From contig JAOAPY010000013.1 of NCBI GenBank assembly GCA_025463135.1, positions 124,001-188,000 of the forward strand: 64,000 bases of DNA, written 5' to 3'. Position numbers and translations under genes: made by a program. This document shows, piece by piece, positions 33,779 through 43,035 of the stretch. This DNA is from Acidobacteriota bacterium (GTDB taxonomy: Bacteria; Acidobacteriota; Blastocatellia; Pyrinomonadales; Pyrinomonadaceae). The first letter of the stretch is position 1. Every line of letters starts with the position of its first letter. Under the pieces are notes generated by a model that had not been told where the DNA came from, did not search any database, and worked only from the letters and a program-made list of their open reading frames with translations.

Positions 33779-34735
33779 TCACCGCACAAAGCGGCTCTGT
33801 TTCCACCAATCAATTGTCAGCTGTAACCCTTCGCGCAAACCGATTCGCGGTTCAAAACCTAGTAACTCCTGCGCTCGCTTCGTATCCGCCAAACTGTGAC
33901 GAACGTCGCCACTTCGCGTCGGCCGGTAGTCGACCTCAATTTCGTTCTTACCGGTCAGAGCCTTCAGTTCGCGCAACAGCTCATTCAAGGTTGTTTGCCG
34001 GCCGTTGCCGATATTGATCACCTGACCAACTCCCGTTTGCGTTTCCGCGGCGCGAAGGTTTGCCTGCACCACATTCTCAATGTAGGTAAAGTCGCGCGAT
34101 TGCTCGCCGTCGCCGAAAATGACTGGACGCTCATTGCGTGTTAGCGAGTCGATGAACCGAGAGATTACGCCGGAGTATTGCGAACCGGGGTCCTGACGCG
34201 GACCAAAAACATTGAAATAGCGGAGCGACACTGTTTCCAACCCATAAACCCTGGTGAAGACCTGGCAGTAATATTCTCCTACCAACTTCGCCACAGCGTA
34301 GGGAGATAAGGGATCTGGCGACATTCCTTCTGTCTTGGGCAGGGTAGGCTGATCACCATACGCCGAACTCGAAGCCGCGTAGACCAGCCGGCGCACCTTG
34401 TTATCCCGGGCAGCAAGCAGTAGGGAAAAGGTAGCATCGACACAGGCAACGTGAGTCTCGCGAGGCTTTTCAACAGAGCGTGGGACGGATGGAATTGCAG
34501 CCTCATGAAAGACCAATTCGACATCTTCAAGCGCGCGCACAAGCGCAGTCTCGTCAGCCACACTCGCTTGAATGAAATCCCAATCGCCCTTTATCTCATC
34601 CAGATTTTCCTGGTCACCCGTCGACAAGTCATCGATCACCCGCACTCGAGCACCGCTCGCCGCCAAGGTCGTGGCGATGTGCGAGCCGATAAATCCTGCT
34701 CCACCGGTGACTAATGCTATACCCGAAAGACTCAT
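33779..34735 (-). CDS. NAD-dependent nucleotide-sugar epimerase (extended SDR)
   Basis: 318 residues. Rossmann motif GGAGFIGSH (12-20), active-site S/T in YAASSSAYGD and YxxxK in SPYAVAKLVGEYY. Interconverts UDP-hexoses or UDP-GlcNAc/GalNAc at C4; the sequence resembles the WbpP/Gne-type group, but GalE-type activity cannot be ruled out. 110 bp downstream of the UDP-sugar dehydrogenase gene on the same strand, so both may feed cell-surface polysaccharide synthesis; a repeat lies between them. Confidence 0.88.
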   Translation of the reverse strand: MSLSGIALVTGGAGFIGSHIATTLAASGARVRVIDDLSTGDQENLDEIKGDWDFIQASVADETALVRALEDVELVFHEAAIPSVPRSVEKPRETHVACVDATFSLLLAARDNKVRRLVYAASSSAYGDQPTLPKTEGMSPDPLSPYAVAKLVGEYYCQVFTRVYGLETVSLRYFNVFGPRQDPGSQYSGVISRFIDSLTRNERPVIFGDGEQSRDFTYIENVVQANLRAAETQTGVGQVINIGNGRQTTLNELLRELKALTGKNEIEVDYRPTRSGDVRHSLADTKRAQELLGFEPRIGLREGLQLTIDWWKQSRFVR

Positions 34736-34740
34736 AGTCG

Positions 34741-34845
34741 ATTTCCGATTGATGATTTCAGATTGATGATTTTAGATCTCAAGCTTGCGCAACTCCAGGA
34801 TCTGAGATGCGAAAATCTGAGATCCGAAATCCGCAATTGAAATCT
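34741..34845. repeat. Imperfect inverted repeat between epimerase and UDP-sugar dehydrogenase genes
   Basis: GATTTCAGATTGATGATTTT / GAAAATCTGAGATCCGAAAT with further ATTTCCGATT / AATCCGCAATTGAAAT arms. Skewed, A/T-rich palindrome distinct from the GC-rich families. Confidence 0.5.
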
Positions 34846-34847
34846 CC

Positions 34848-36146
34848 CTACCGGCCCACCCCGACGTAGGCAAAGCCTAGTTCTCTCATGTCCGAGGGAT
34901 CGTAAATATTTCTCAAATCGGCAATGCGGGGATTCTTCATCAGATCGCGAATGCGCGACATATCGAGGGCCCGAAACTGATTCCATTCAGTCACAAATAC
35001 CAGAGCATCGGCATCCTTGACCGCGGCGTACTCGTCCTCAGCATACTCGATTCCGGGCAGAATCTTTTCTGCTTCAGACATGGCCACAGGATCATAAGCA
35101 CAAACACGGGCACCCTGCTCTCTTAAGCCGCGAATGATTTCCACCGAGGGCGCCTCTCGCATGTCATCCGTCTCGGGTTTGAATGCCAGCCCCAGCACTG
35201 CAATCTTCTTCCCGCTCAGTTCCCCCACCAGCTTCTCAATTTTTGCCAACATCGAGTGCTGCTGGCGCCGGTTCACTTCTATTACAGAATCCACAATAAG
35301 ACAATCACTGCCAAACTGGCGTGCTACTGAGGCCAAAGCCCGCGTGTCCTTTGGAAAACAGGAGCCGCCAAAACCTGGCCCGGGGTGCAGGAACTTGCCG
35401 CCGATGCGCCGGTCCATACCCATAGCTCGAGCGACGTCATGCACATCGCAGCCAATCTTTTCGCAAAGGTTGGCAACCTCGTTGATGAAAGAAATCTTTG
35501 TGGCAAGGAATGCGTTGGCCGCATACTTTGTCAGTTCCGCCGCTTCAAGAGAAGTGACCACGAAGGGCGCTTCGATCAAATAGAGCGGCCGATATAAATC
35601 TCGCATGATTGCAATGGCTTCGTCGTCGCGACTCCCCAAGACCACGCGATCAGGCCGCATGAAGTCGTTGATCGCGGCGCCTTCGCGGAGAAACTCCGGA
35701 TTCGACACGATACCAAAGTTGACCTTGGCAGTCTGATGTTCGCGGATCAGTTCACGCAGACGTTCGCCGGTACCGATGGGAACGGTCGACTTGGTTACTA
35801 TTACTTTGTAGCCATTCATGTGCTGCGCCACGGATCTGGCCGCTGACTCAACGAAACTCAAATCAGGTGAGCCATCATCTTTAGGCGGGGTGCCGACGGC
35901 GAGAAAGATCACGAGCGACTGCTCGATTGCCTGTCGAGCGTCGGTTGTGAATCGCAAACGGCCGGCGTTGGTGTTTTTCGCCACCAACTGTTCCAAGCCT
36001 GGTTCATAGATGGGCATGACGCCGGCGCCGAGCCGGTCAATCTTTTCAGCGTCCACGTCCACGCACGTGACGTCAACGCCAAACTCGGCGAAGCAGGCAC
36101 CGGTAACCAGACCCACATAGCCAGTGCCAATTACGGCAATTTGCAT
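34848..36146 (-). CDS. UDP-glucose/UDP-sugar 6-dehydrogenase
   Basis: 432 residues from the ATG at 36146, where the NAD-binding strand begins (MQIAVIGTGYVGLVTG); the longer open frame starts in a terminator hairpin. Oxidises a UDP-hexose to the uronate. Catalytic cysteine in GPGFGGSCFPKD (near residue 255), NAD domain at 1-180, and the C-terminal UDP-binding domain with LGLAFKPETDDMREAPS. Standard UGD length; UDP-glucose is the likeliest substrate. Confidence 0.93.
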   Translation of the reverse strand: MQIAVIGTGYVGLVTGACFAEFGVDVTCVDVDAEKIDRLGAGVMPIYEPGLEQLVAKNTNAGRLRFTTDARQAIEQSLVIFLAVGTPPKDDGSPDLSFVESAARSVAQHMNGYKVIVTKSTVPIGTGERLRELIREHQTAKVNFGIVSNPEFLREGAAINDFMRPDRVVLGSRDDEAIAIMRDLYRPLYLIEAPFVVTSLEAAELTKYAANAFLATKISFINEVANLCEKIGCDVHDVARAMGMDRRIGGKFLHPGPGFGGSCFPKDTRALASVARQFGSDCLIVDSVIEVNRRQQHSMLAKIEKLVGELSGKKIAVLGLAFKPETDDMREAPSVEIIRGLREQGARVCAYDPVAMSEAEKILPGIEYAEDEYAAVKDADALVFVTEWNQFRALDMSRIRDLMKNPRIADLRNIYDPSDMRELGFAYVGVGR

Positions 36147-36189
36147 TGGAAAGCGACCTTTGGAAAGAAATCCAGGAAGCGGATTGGGT

Positions 36190-36240
36190 GAACACAAAAC
36201 TTTGCGGGTCACGCGCGAGCTATTCTCGCGTGACCCGCAA
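36190..36240 (-). terminator. GC-rich terminator after the FecR-like gene
   Basis: Minus strand: TTGCGGGTCACGCGAG ... CTCGCGCGTGACCCGCAA followed by AGTTTTGTGTT. A stem of about 16 bp with one bulge. It should end transcription of the upstream gene (36320-37012) before the UDP-sugar dehydrogenase start. Confidence 0.65.
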
Positions 36241-36319
36241 TACTACGTATTTATGGACCGTGCGCTCAACAAACGCGCAGCAGTGTTTTTTGAGGAACGA
36301 GCCAATCTAAGTGAGCCTG

Positions 36320-37012
36320 TTACTTCGTCGGGCTGACTACGATTACGGTTCCACCGAAGCTCAAAGTGTCTTTCCTGTGGATGGACCAGAGGATCGCAGC
36401 GACTGCACCGCCGGTAGCCAACAAAATCGCCGCCAACGCACCACCACTGAGTTTGTGGTCGTCGTCGTCGTCTTTCTTAGCCTGTGGCGTGCCGGCAACT
36501 CCGCTTTCGCCAGCTGCAATCTTCGTCACCGTTGTACCTGATCGCAACTCCGCGATGCCAGCCTCCGTGTTCACCATCGTATTACCATTCTCAATATTCG
36601 CGGTAAACGAGGTGGCCTGGCTTCCATCAATCATCACCGATCCATCTTTGGTAGTGAGATTAACCGAAACTCCAGCCGGAGTTGAAATGCGCGCGCGACC
36701 CGAATCCAACAGACCCGAAATGCTCTTATCTGTGAAATTCAGTTTGACACTCGTATTGGCCATCAGTTCGACACGACCGAGCTTGCCCAAACTCACAGTA
36801 GCGCTGCTGTCCTTGGCGGTAACAATGACGCTATCAGAAAAAATCGTTCCGCCAGAAATCGCTTTCTGACCGTTGACGGTTACATCGCCGCTCGCCGACA
36901 GCTCACCAGAGCGCGCTCCAGGCGACGCCAACGTGAGCATTGATGAGACACTTAGAACGGCCGCTGCGACAGACATCGCCAGAAACTTGCGGCTCCAAGT
37001 TTTGTTAATCAT
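36320..37012 (-). CDS. FecR-like secreted/membrane protein of unknown function
   Basis: 230 residues from the ATG at 37012, with GGGAGGAAGG upstream. Signal peptide about 1-30 (AMSVAAAVLSVSSMLTLAS). The middle has a FecR-type beta region (VTVNGQKAISGGTIFSDSVIVTA, then GRVELMANTSVKLNF). A KKDDDDDHK linker leads to a C-terminal TM helix (about 195-212, GGALAAILLATGGAVAAILW). Not a typical FecR anti-sigma protein; no sigma gene is adjacent. It might sense or scaffold at the envelope. Confidence 0.7.
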   Translation of the reverse strand: MINKTWSRKFLAMSVAAAVLSVSSMLTLASPGARSGELSASGDVTVNGQKAISGGTIFSDSVIVTAKDSSATVSLGKLGRVELMANTSVKLNFTDKSISGLLDSGRARISTPAGVSVNLTTKDGSVMIDGSQATSFTANIENGNTMVNTEAGIAELRSGTTVTKIAAGESGVAGTPQAKKDDDDDHKLSGGALAAILLATGGAVAAILWSIHRKDTLSFGGTVIVVSPTK

Positions 37013-37172
37013 TAACCTTCCTCCCGTATAGTGAAAACAAATTCCATTGCGCTTCGCCACGGCTGGATATTATCCGGAGACTAAACGTCTCCTGCTTTTT
37101 CCCGCCTCAGCTACCCGTGCGAAACGCCCAAAACTGTACAATGGCGAGCCACAAAGGCTAAAACACTTGGCT

Positions 37173-37201
37173 TTTTTACACGATTACTAGCCTTGTGTCA
37201 A
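37173..37201 (-). promoter_or_regulatory. Sigma70-type promoter for the FecR-like gene
   Basis: Minus strand: TTGACA (37201-37196), 17-nt spacer, TAAAAA (37178-37173), about 160 bp before the start. Otherwise the 37013-37408 gap shows no gene. Confidence 0.45.
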
Positions 37202-37408
37202 CAACCATTTAGCCGAAGTTTTACACAAAATTGTGCTTTTTTAGATCAGCCGCGAAAGGTTAGCATGCATGCTGGTCCCAGTCCAGAAAATTTCTGCTAA
37301 AAGCAGGGGTTTGGTCCAGCATTAGGCGGGCAACAAGGTAGCAAACCCACCCCAACCAGTGACCTTGCGGTATCCGGGTCATGGCCGCGTGATGGCTTAG
37401 GGCAGATG

Positions 37409-37969
37409 CTAGCGCCAGGGGTTGCCCACTTTCCGCGGACGCGTAGCAGTCTGCGCAGGCTTCGCGTTCACGTGACCCGCCCCTCCTTCGGAATCGGTAC
37501 TGCCCAATCTTTTGAGTTCAGATTGTTCATATGGATCGAGCCGAGCAAATACGTAAAAAACCTCAGCAGAACGCACCGGCCCGAGGAAGCGGAAGGTATT
37601 ATTGACCACTCTGCCAATCGGCAGACTCGTGATATTGGGCGGGTGTTCAAACAGAGTGCGCAACTCATCTCCGGTGACGGCTTCCAATTCCGGTAAATAA
37701 TCATTGCCGCTGTCTCGAGCAATGCGGATCGCCACCTCCCGCAATGCCCTGATGCGATTTGAGTTACGTCGATAGTAAACACGGCTAATCTCGCGCCGGC
37801 TGACACGATCATCGACCACTTCCTGCTCATTTCGAAGATATCCCAGGTAAGCAGTCACCACTGGACCAAAATGTTCATCTTCCGTAGTCGGGCGAGCTTG
37901 AGCCAAAGTCTGTCTGGCCAACAGAGCCAGCATCAGGAGGAAGAGCAAGTAACGCAGTTTGGATTTCAT
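37409..37969 (-). CDS. Secreted protein of unknown function
   Basis: 186 residues from the ATG at 37969 (an upstream in-frame start adds 26 residues before the signal peptide). Signal peptide MKSKLRYLLFLLMLALLARQTLAQ. The mature part is helical and charged, with VTAYLGYLRNEQEVVDDRVSRREISRVYY and a Lys/Arg/Thr tail. I do not recognise a family. It lies divergent from coaBC. Confidence 0.6.
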   Translation of the reverse strand: MKSKLRYLLFLLMLALLARQTLAQARPTTEDEHFGPVVTAYLGYLRNEQEVVDDRVSRREISRVYYRRNSNRIRALREVAIRIARDSGNDYLPELEAVTGDELRTLFEHPPNITSLPIGRVVNNTFRFLGPVRSAEVFYVFARLDPYEQSELKRLGSTDSEGGAGHVNAKPAQTATRPRKVGNPWR

Positions 37970-38124
37970 AGCCAGCGGTCTTTCACGGTGTCGACGCGAA
38001 TGCGGTCCCTTGAGTTCATGATAACCTGTTACGTGCCTATCAGCCATATAGGTAATATTGCGCCTCGGTGTCCCCGATGTTACATTGATCTTCCAATCGA
38101 GTTAAGCTCGAAAGATTCAAGTCT

Positions 38125-39399
38125 ATGGCGAACTACCCTCCCGATCAGAACTTTTCCGATAAGAAAGTAGCGCTGGGGATATCGGGCGGCATTGCCTGCT
38201 ACAAGGCGGCCGAGGTCTTGCGCGGGCTACAGCGAGCCGGGTGCGCGGTGCGGGTTGCCATGACCAAACGGGCGTGCGAATTCGTGCAGCCTCTGACCTT
38301 TCGCGCGCTCTCGGGCTCGCACGTTATTGTTGACGACTATGCACCGGACAATCCGGATCCGATTGCTCATATCACTTTCTCCCAGACTGTTGATCTCCTC
38401 CTGATAGCTCCAGCCACGGCTAATATCATAGCCAAGTTTGCCAACGGTGTGGCTGATGATTTTCTGACTTCCACTTACCTCGCTGCTACCGCGCCGGTTT
38501 TGATTGCGCCGGCGATGAATACGACCATGTGGCAGCACCCCGCCACACAGCGAAATCTCGAGATACTGCGCAGCGATGGGGTCCGCATATTGGAACCTGA
38601 TGCCGGTGAGATGGCTTGCGGCACAATCGGTCCGGGACGTTTGAGCGAGCCGGAGAGAATTGTGTCAATGGCCCTCGATATCTTAAGCACGCAATCGGTC
38701 GCGAGAGACCTGGTGGGTGAGCGTCTTCTGATCACGGTCGGCGCCACACGCGAAGAGATCGATCCAGTGCGGTTTATCTCGAACCGCTCATCCGGCCGGA
38801 TGGGATTTGCGCTGGCAGCGGCTGCTCAACAACGCGGCGCTGAGGTCACTGTCGTAGCAGGTGTGACTACTGTCGACCCTCCTCCCAAGGTCACCCTGGT
38901 GTCGGGCCATTCAGCAGCAGAAATGCACGCCGCCGTGCTGACAGAGATCCCCAAAGCGTCTATCTTCATTGCCGCTGCCGCTGTGGCTGACTATCGCCCG
39001 GCGACACGCGTCGTCAATAAGATAAAAAAGTCGGATGAGCAATTAGTTCTAACTCTCGAGCGCACTGCGGACATACTCGGCGAAGTAGCTGCAAACCGTC
39101 ACGACAAACTGCTGGTGATAGGATTTGCCGCTGAGACCAACGATGTGTTGCATCATGCGCGTGAGAAACTGCGCCAGAAGAATCTCGATCTGCTGGTAGC
39201 CAACGACGTGACTCAGGATGGCGCCGGCTTCGATACACAAACTAATGTCATAACCATCCTTAGCCGGGCCAGTGATGAGGCTCTTGAGTTGCCCCGAATG
39301 TCAAAGCTCGACGCTGCCCATCGGATTCTTGATGAGATAGTGCGTCTTCGAAGACAACAGACGAACTCACTTTCAGCCACATCACGGGGCCAACAATAA
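38125..39399 (+). CDS. coaBC: Bifunctional phosphopantothenoylcysteine decarboxylase / synthetase
   Basis: 424 residues. Makes 4'-phosphopantetheine for coenzyme A in two steps. The CoaC half (about 12-185, flavoprotein) shows GISGGIACYKA, APAMNTTMWQHPATQRNLE and the active-site Cys in AGEMACGTIGPGRL. The CoaB half (about 195-405) shows VTVGATREEIDPVRFISNRSSGRMG and NKIKKSDEQL. TTGCGC, 17 nt, TACATT at 38058-38086 is a possible promoter. Followed at four bases by a uracil-DNA glycosylase gene: co-transcribed. Confidence 0.95.
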   Translation: MANYPPDQNFSDKKVALGISGGIACYKAAEVLRGLQRAGCAVRVAMTKRACEFVQPLTFRALSGSHVIVDDYAPDNPDPIAHITFSQTVDLLLIAPATANIIAKFANGVADDFLTSTYLAATAPVLIAPAMNTTMWQHPATQRNLEILRSDGVRILEPDAGEMACGTIGPGRLSEPERIVSMALDILSTQSVARDLVGERLLITVGATREEIDPVRFISNRSSGRMGFALAAAAQQRGAEVTVVAGVTTVDPPPKVTLVSGHSAAEMHAAVLTEIPKASIFIAAAAVADYRPATRVVNKIKKSDEQLVLTLERTADILGEVAANRHDKLLVIGFAAETNDVLHHAREKLRQKNLDLLVANDVTQDGAGFDTQTNVITILSRASDEALELPRMSKLDAAHRILDEIVRLRRQQTNSLSATSRGQQ

Positions 39400-39402
39400 T
39401 CA

Positions 39403-40284
39403 ATGACGTTTGAGTCCATATCAGATGAGCTGGCTTTATTAGCCGCAGCAGCCCGGCAACACACTGTCTATCTTCAGGAGCTTGGAGTAGAGACTTTCCA
39501 GGGTCAGGTCGTGAGCAAACGAACGCCGTCGACGCTCCGCGTCAGCTCGCCTAAAACTCGAGCTGAAAGCGTATTCGATCAGCCGCCAAAACAGATTTTC
39601 GAGAGAGCTCCTCAACCTGTGCCAACCGCGCGCACTCCGGCGCCTGGGGTAATTGCCGCGGCCCCCAAGCCCGATACTTTGTTTAGCAGCATTTTCCAAA
39701 CTCCGCAGGAACCTTTGCCGAAATCGCACGAGACCTTCGAACAGATCTGGGCCGATGTAGGAGCCTGCACGCGCTGTCCTTTGTCAGCGGGCCGAACTCA
39801 TATCGTCCATACGGAAGGAAATCGCAAAGCTCGCCTGATGTTTGTCGGCGAAGCTCCCGGGGCCGATGAGGACGCTCAGGCGCGACCTTTTGTCGGGCGC
39901 GCCGGTCAATTATTAACAAAGATTATTGAAGCCATTGGCTTCAAACGCGAAGACGTGCTGATCGGCAATATTAACCGCTGTCGTCCTCCGGCAAATCGCG
40001 CGCCCCTGCCTGATGAAGTGGCGGCCTGCAAGCCCTTCATGCTGCGCGAAATTGCCTCTGCCCGACCGGAAGTGATAGTTGTCATGGGCAACACCGCCAT
40101 GAAAAACCTGCTTGATATCAAGGAAGGCATTACGCGCGTGCGCGGCCAGTTCCAGGACTACAAGGGCATCAAAGTCATGCCTACTTTTCATCCCGCTTAT
40201 TTGTTGCGCGACCCCTCAAAGAAACGCGAGACCTGGGAAGACCTAAAAAAGGTGCGCGACTACCTTGACAACAACGAGTCTTGA
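39403..40284 (+). CDS. Uracil-DNA glycosylase, family 4 ([4Fe-4S])
   Basis: 293 residues. Removes uracil from DNA. Cluster cysteines in CTRCP (122, 125) plus two later (CRPP and CKPF); the active-site loop GEAPGADEDAQARPFVGRAG runs from 150, and the second loop is THPAY-like FHPAYLLRDP. An N-terminal Pro-rich extension of about 110 residues, with no known domain, precedes the catalytic part and is often seen in acidobacterial UDGs. Second gene of the coaBC-udg-priA run. Confidence 0.92.
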   Translation: MTFESISDELALLAAAARQHTVYLQELGVETFQGQVVSKRTPSTLRVSSPKTRAESVFDQPPKQIFERAPQPVPTARTPAPGVIAAAPKPDTLFSSIFQTPQEPLPKSHETFEQIWADVGACTRCPLSAGRTHIVHTEGNRKARLMFVGEAPGADEDAQARPFVGRAGQLLTKIIEAIGFKREDVLIGNINRCRPPANRAPLPDEVAACKPFMLREIASARPEVIVVMGNTAMKNLLDIKEGITRVRGQFQDYKGIKVMPTFHPAYLLRDPSKKRETWEDLKKVRDYLDNNES

Positions 40285-40313
40285 GTCTTCTACAGCACAG
40301 CCCTCTTGCGCAT

Positions 40314-40345
40314 GATTCACGGGCGGGACGCCCGTAGCCCCACCC
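40314..40345. repeat. CACGGGCGGGACGCCCGTAG palindrome before priA
   Basis: Core TTCACGGGCGGGACGCCCGT. Same family as 6655, 12383 and 33691. In the 100-bp gap between udg and priA. Confidence 0.6.
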
Positions 40346-40384
40346 CTGCTTTCCCAATTCCCTAAATCGCGGTAACTTTCACCA

Positions 40385-42901
40385 GTGCAGGAAACTTCTT
40401 TAGCTCTCCAGGCCACGGTAAGATCCAAACAGTTTCAATCCGCGTTTCCCCAATACGCAGACGTTGCGCTCCCGCTGCACGTTGACCAGACCTTCACATA
40501 TCGCCTGCCGGAGTTGATGCGCGAGGTGGCCCAACCAGGTGCGCGCATCGTTGTGCCCTTCGGACGCAAACTCCTTACCGGCTATGTCGTGGACTTGCGC
40601 AACAGCCTGAAAGAGGACTCGACCCTGCATGAGTCTGAAATCAAAGAGGCGGAAGAGCTGATCGATGCCGTTCCTTTGATCGCACCGGACGTACTCGCGT
40701 TAACACGCTGGGTCTCTGAATACTACGCCGCGCCCTGGGGCGAGGTACTGAAAGCCGCGTTACCGCCTGGAATCACCGAAAGCGTTGAGCAATTGCTGTC
40801 ACTTACCGCCAAGGGTATTGAAGCAACCAGGCAGATACCGGAAACGGGAGTGCAGACGAACAAGGCTCAGCTGCTGACACTACTTGCCGCCAGGGGTCAA
40901 CTTAGCTTGCGCGCCGCGGCAAGCGCGCTGGGCCAGATGCAAGTAGTGAATGCGGCGCGCGCACTCGAACGGGCGGGCGCGGTTGTGATAACACAAGCGA
41001 CCCGGGGAGCGCTCGCGAAAGAAAAAGTTCAACGCGCTGTGAGATTGATTTCCAAAATGGATCCTGGTGACACCTCAATTACCGCAGCACAGAGACGTGT
41101 TGTTCAGTCGCTCGAAATCGCTAATGGCCTGCTGCCTTTGAGAGCCTTGCTGCGAACCGCCCAGGTAAGTGAATCGACAATCAAGACTCTGCAGAAAAAG
41201 GCGTATGTCGAAATATTCAGCGAGCCAGTGCGCCGAGACCCTTTGGCCAAAGCGGCATTGCCGCCGCCCGAAACACACCAGCTCACCGAGTCGCAAACAT
41301 TCGTGTTGAATGAAATAGAAGCGCAATTGATGCAAAAGACTTACGGGACCTTCCTGCTACATGGCGTCACCGGCAGTGGAAAAACCGAAGTCTACATACG
41401 CGCCATGCGCACTGCGCTGGAACTTGGACGATCCGCGATGATGCTGGTCCCCGAGATTGCCTTAACGCCGGTCTTCTCGCGGCGTCTGCGCGCGCAGTTC
41501 GGTGATCAGGTTGCGATTTTTCATTCGTCGCTTTCAACGGGTGAACGTTTTGACGAATGGACCAGGGTGAAGAACGGTCAGGCACAAATTGTAATCGGTA
41601 CTCGCTCGGCCGTATTTGCTCCGGTAAGAAAGCTGGGTCTGGTAATCGTTGACGAGGAGCATGAGTCGACCTATAGACAGCAGGACTCGCCGCATTACAA
41701 CGCCCGCGATACCGCCATCGTGCGCGCACAGAAAGCCGACGCTGTAGTGGTGCTGGGTTCGGCCACGCCGTCGCTGGAATCCTTTCACAATGCGCGCGGC
41801 GAAAAATATCACTACCTGAACTTACCCGAGCGGATTGGTAAGCGGCCGATGGCCAGCGCGCGCATTATCGACATGCGTGAGGCCTTTGCGCAGCACGGAA
41901 AGCCGAGGGTCTTTTCCGACGAACTGCTACAGGCAATCGAGGAAACCCAGGCCCGCGGCGAACAATCGATCATCATGCTGAACCGGCGTGGCTACTCGAG
42001 CTTTGTCTTGTGTCGCTCTTGCGGCGAATCGATTCAGTGTCCCAATTGCGATGTAACGTTGACGTATCACCAAAGCGAGCGAGTCATAGTCTGTCATTAC
42101 TGCAACCACCGGCGAGCGGCGCCAAAGGAATGTCCCAACTGTTTTGGAAAATATATCTACTATGTAGGCGAGGGCACAGAGCAACTTGAAGAAATATTGG
42201 GCAAACAGTTTCCGGCCCTACGCATTGCCCGCATCGATCGCGACACGACAGCGCGCCGCAGCGTCTTTGAAAAATCTCTGTTTGATTTCAGTGATGGTGC
42301 GCTGGATATGCTCGTCGGTACTCAGATGCTGGCCAAGGGTCACGACTTTCCCAACGTGACGCTGGTAGGCGTGGTGTCCGTCGATGCCGGCCTGGCGCTG
42401 CCCGATTTTCGCGCCGCTGAGCGCACGTTTCAACTAATCACCCAGGTTGCCGGTCGCGCCGGCCGCGGCGATCGGCCCGGACAAGTTTTGATTCAAACCT
42501 ATCATCCGGATCATTATGCGCTGCGCCATGCCTGCGCTCAGGACTACAGCGGGTTTTATGAAGAGGAGATCCGCTACCGGCAGAACCATTCTTATCCGCC
42601 GTTTGTGGCGCTGGCATCCCTGCTGGTCCATGGAACGGATTATGAGAAAGCCAGAACCACCGCGTTGGAGTTGCGCAAAGAGCTGGATCAGGCCAATGAA
42701 GACCGCGCCTGCCGCGTGCTCGGTCCGGCGCCGGCGCCCCTCGCGCGTCTCAAGGGCGAGCATCGCATTCAACTCCTGATAAAGTCGCGCAGCCGGCGTC
42801 GTCTGCGCCAGGTTATCGATGCGGGAGTGGCAGGAGTGGCCCGCCGCGGTCACGCTTCGCGGTCAATAAATATCGAGATCGATCCGATTTCAATCATGTG
42901 A
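40385..42901 (+). CDS. priA: Primosomal replication restart helicase PriA
   Basis: 838 residues from GTG; no strong ribosome site. A 3'-5' superfamily 2 helicase that reloads the replisome at stalled forks. Seen: N-terminal 3'BD (VALPLHVDQTFTYRLPE), winged helix, Walker A GVTGSGKTEVY from 327, DEEHESTY near 422, ATPSLES, the zinc-binding insertion (CRSCGESIQCPNC ... CHYCNHRR ... CPNC, about 540-580) and VAGRAGRGDRPGQVLIQT. Complete. Confidence 0.95.
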   Translation: MQETSLALQATVRSKQFQSAFPQYADVALPLHVDQTFTYRLPELMREVAQPGARIVVPFGRKLLTGYVVDLRNSLKEDSTLHESEIKEAEELIDAVPLIAPDVLALTRWVSEYYAAPWGEVLKAALPPGITESVEQLLSLTAKGIEATRQIPETGVQTNKAQLLTLLAARGQLSLRAAASALGQMQVVNAARALERAGAVVITQATRGALAKEKVQRAVRLISKMDPGDTSITAAQRRVVQSLEIANGLLPLRALLRTAQVSESTIKTLQKKAYVEIFSEPVRRDPLAKAALPPPETHQLTESQTFVLNEIEAQLMQKTYGTFLLHGVTGSGKTEVYIRAMRTALELGRSAMMLVPEIALTPVFSRRLRAQFGDQVAIFHSSLSTGERFDEWTRVKNGQAQIVIGTRSAVFAPVRKLGLVIVDEEHESTYRQQDSPHYNARDTAIVRAQKADAVVVLGSATPSLESFHNARGEKYHYLNLPERIGKRPMASARIIDMREAFAQHGKPRVFSDELLQAIEETQARGEQSIIMLNRRGYSSFVLCRSCGESIQCPNCDVTLTYHQSERVIVCHYCNHRRAAPKECPNCFGKYIYYVGEGTEQLEEILGKQFPALRIARIDRDTTARRSVFEKSLFDFSDGALDMLVGTQMLAKGHDFPNVTLVGVVSVDAGLALPDFRAAERTFQLITQVAGRAGRGDRPGQVLIQTYHPDHYALRHACAQDYSGFYEEEIRYRQNHSYPPFVALASLLVHGTDYEKARTTALELRKELDQANEDRACRVLGPAPAPLARLKGEHRIQLLIKSRSRRRLRQVIDAGVAGVARRGHASRSINIEIDPISIM

Positions 42902-42910
42902 TCGCACCGC

Positions 42911-43015
42911 CCAGGAACCGCACGCTTCCAGCGTGCCGAGGTTGTCAGAGTGGCTCCTTGCAATGCAGCAAGCCAGTGTCCCAACTTCAGCACGCAGGAT
43001 GCGTGCGGTCCCAGG
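42911..43015. repeat. GGACCGCACGC-family inverted repeat, copy 1
   Basis: Left AGGAACCGCACGCTTCCAGC, right GCACGCAGGATGCGTGCGGT. Same family as 52567-52670. Lies between priA and lpxD. Confidence 0.65.
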
Positions 43016-43035
43016 GCTCATGCTAAACTGCCCTC

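Noticed and set aside
33502-33813. Minus-strand frame of 103 codons across the mtnA end
   Set aside because: Shadow of mtnA joined to a palindrome; no independent support.
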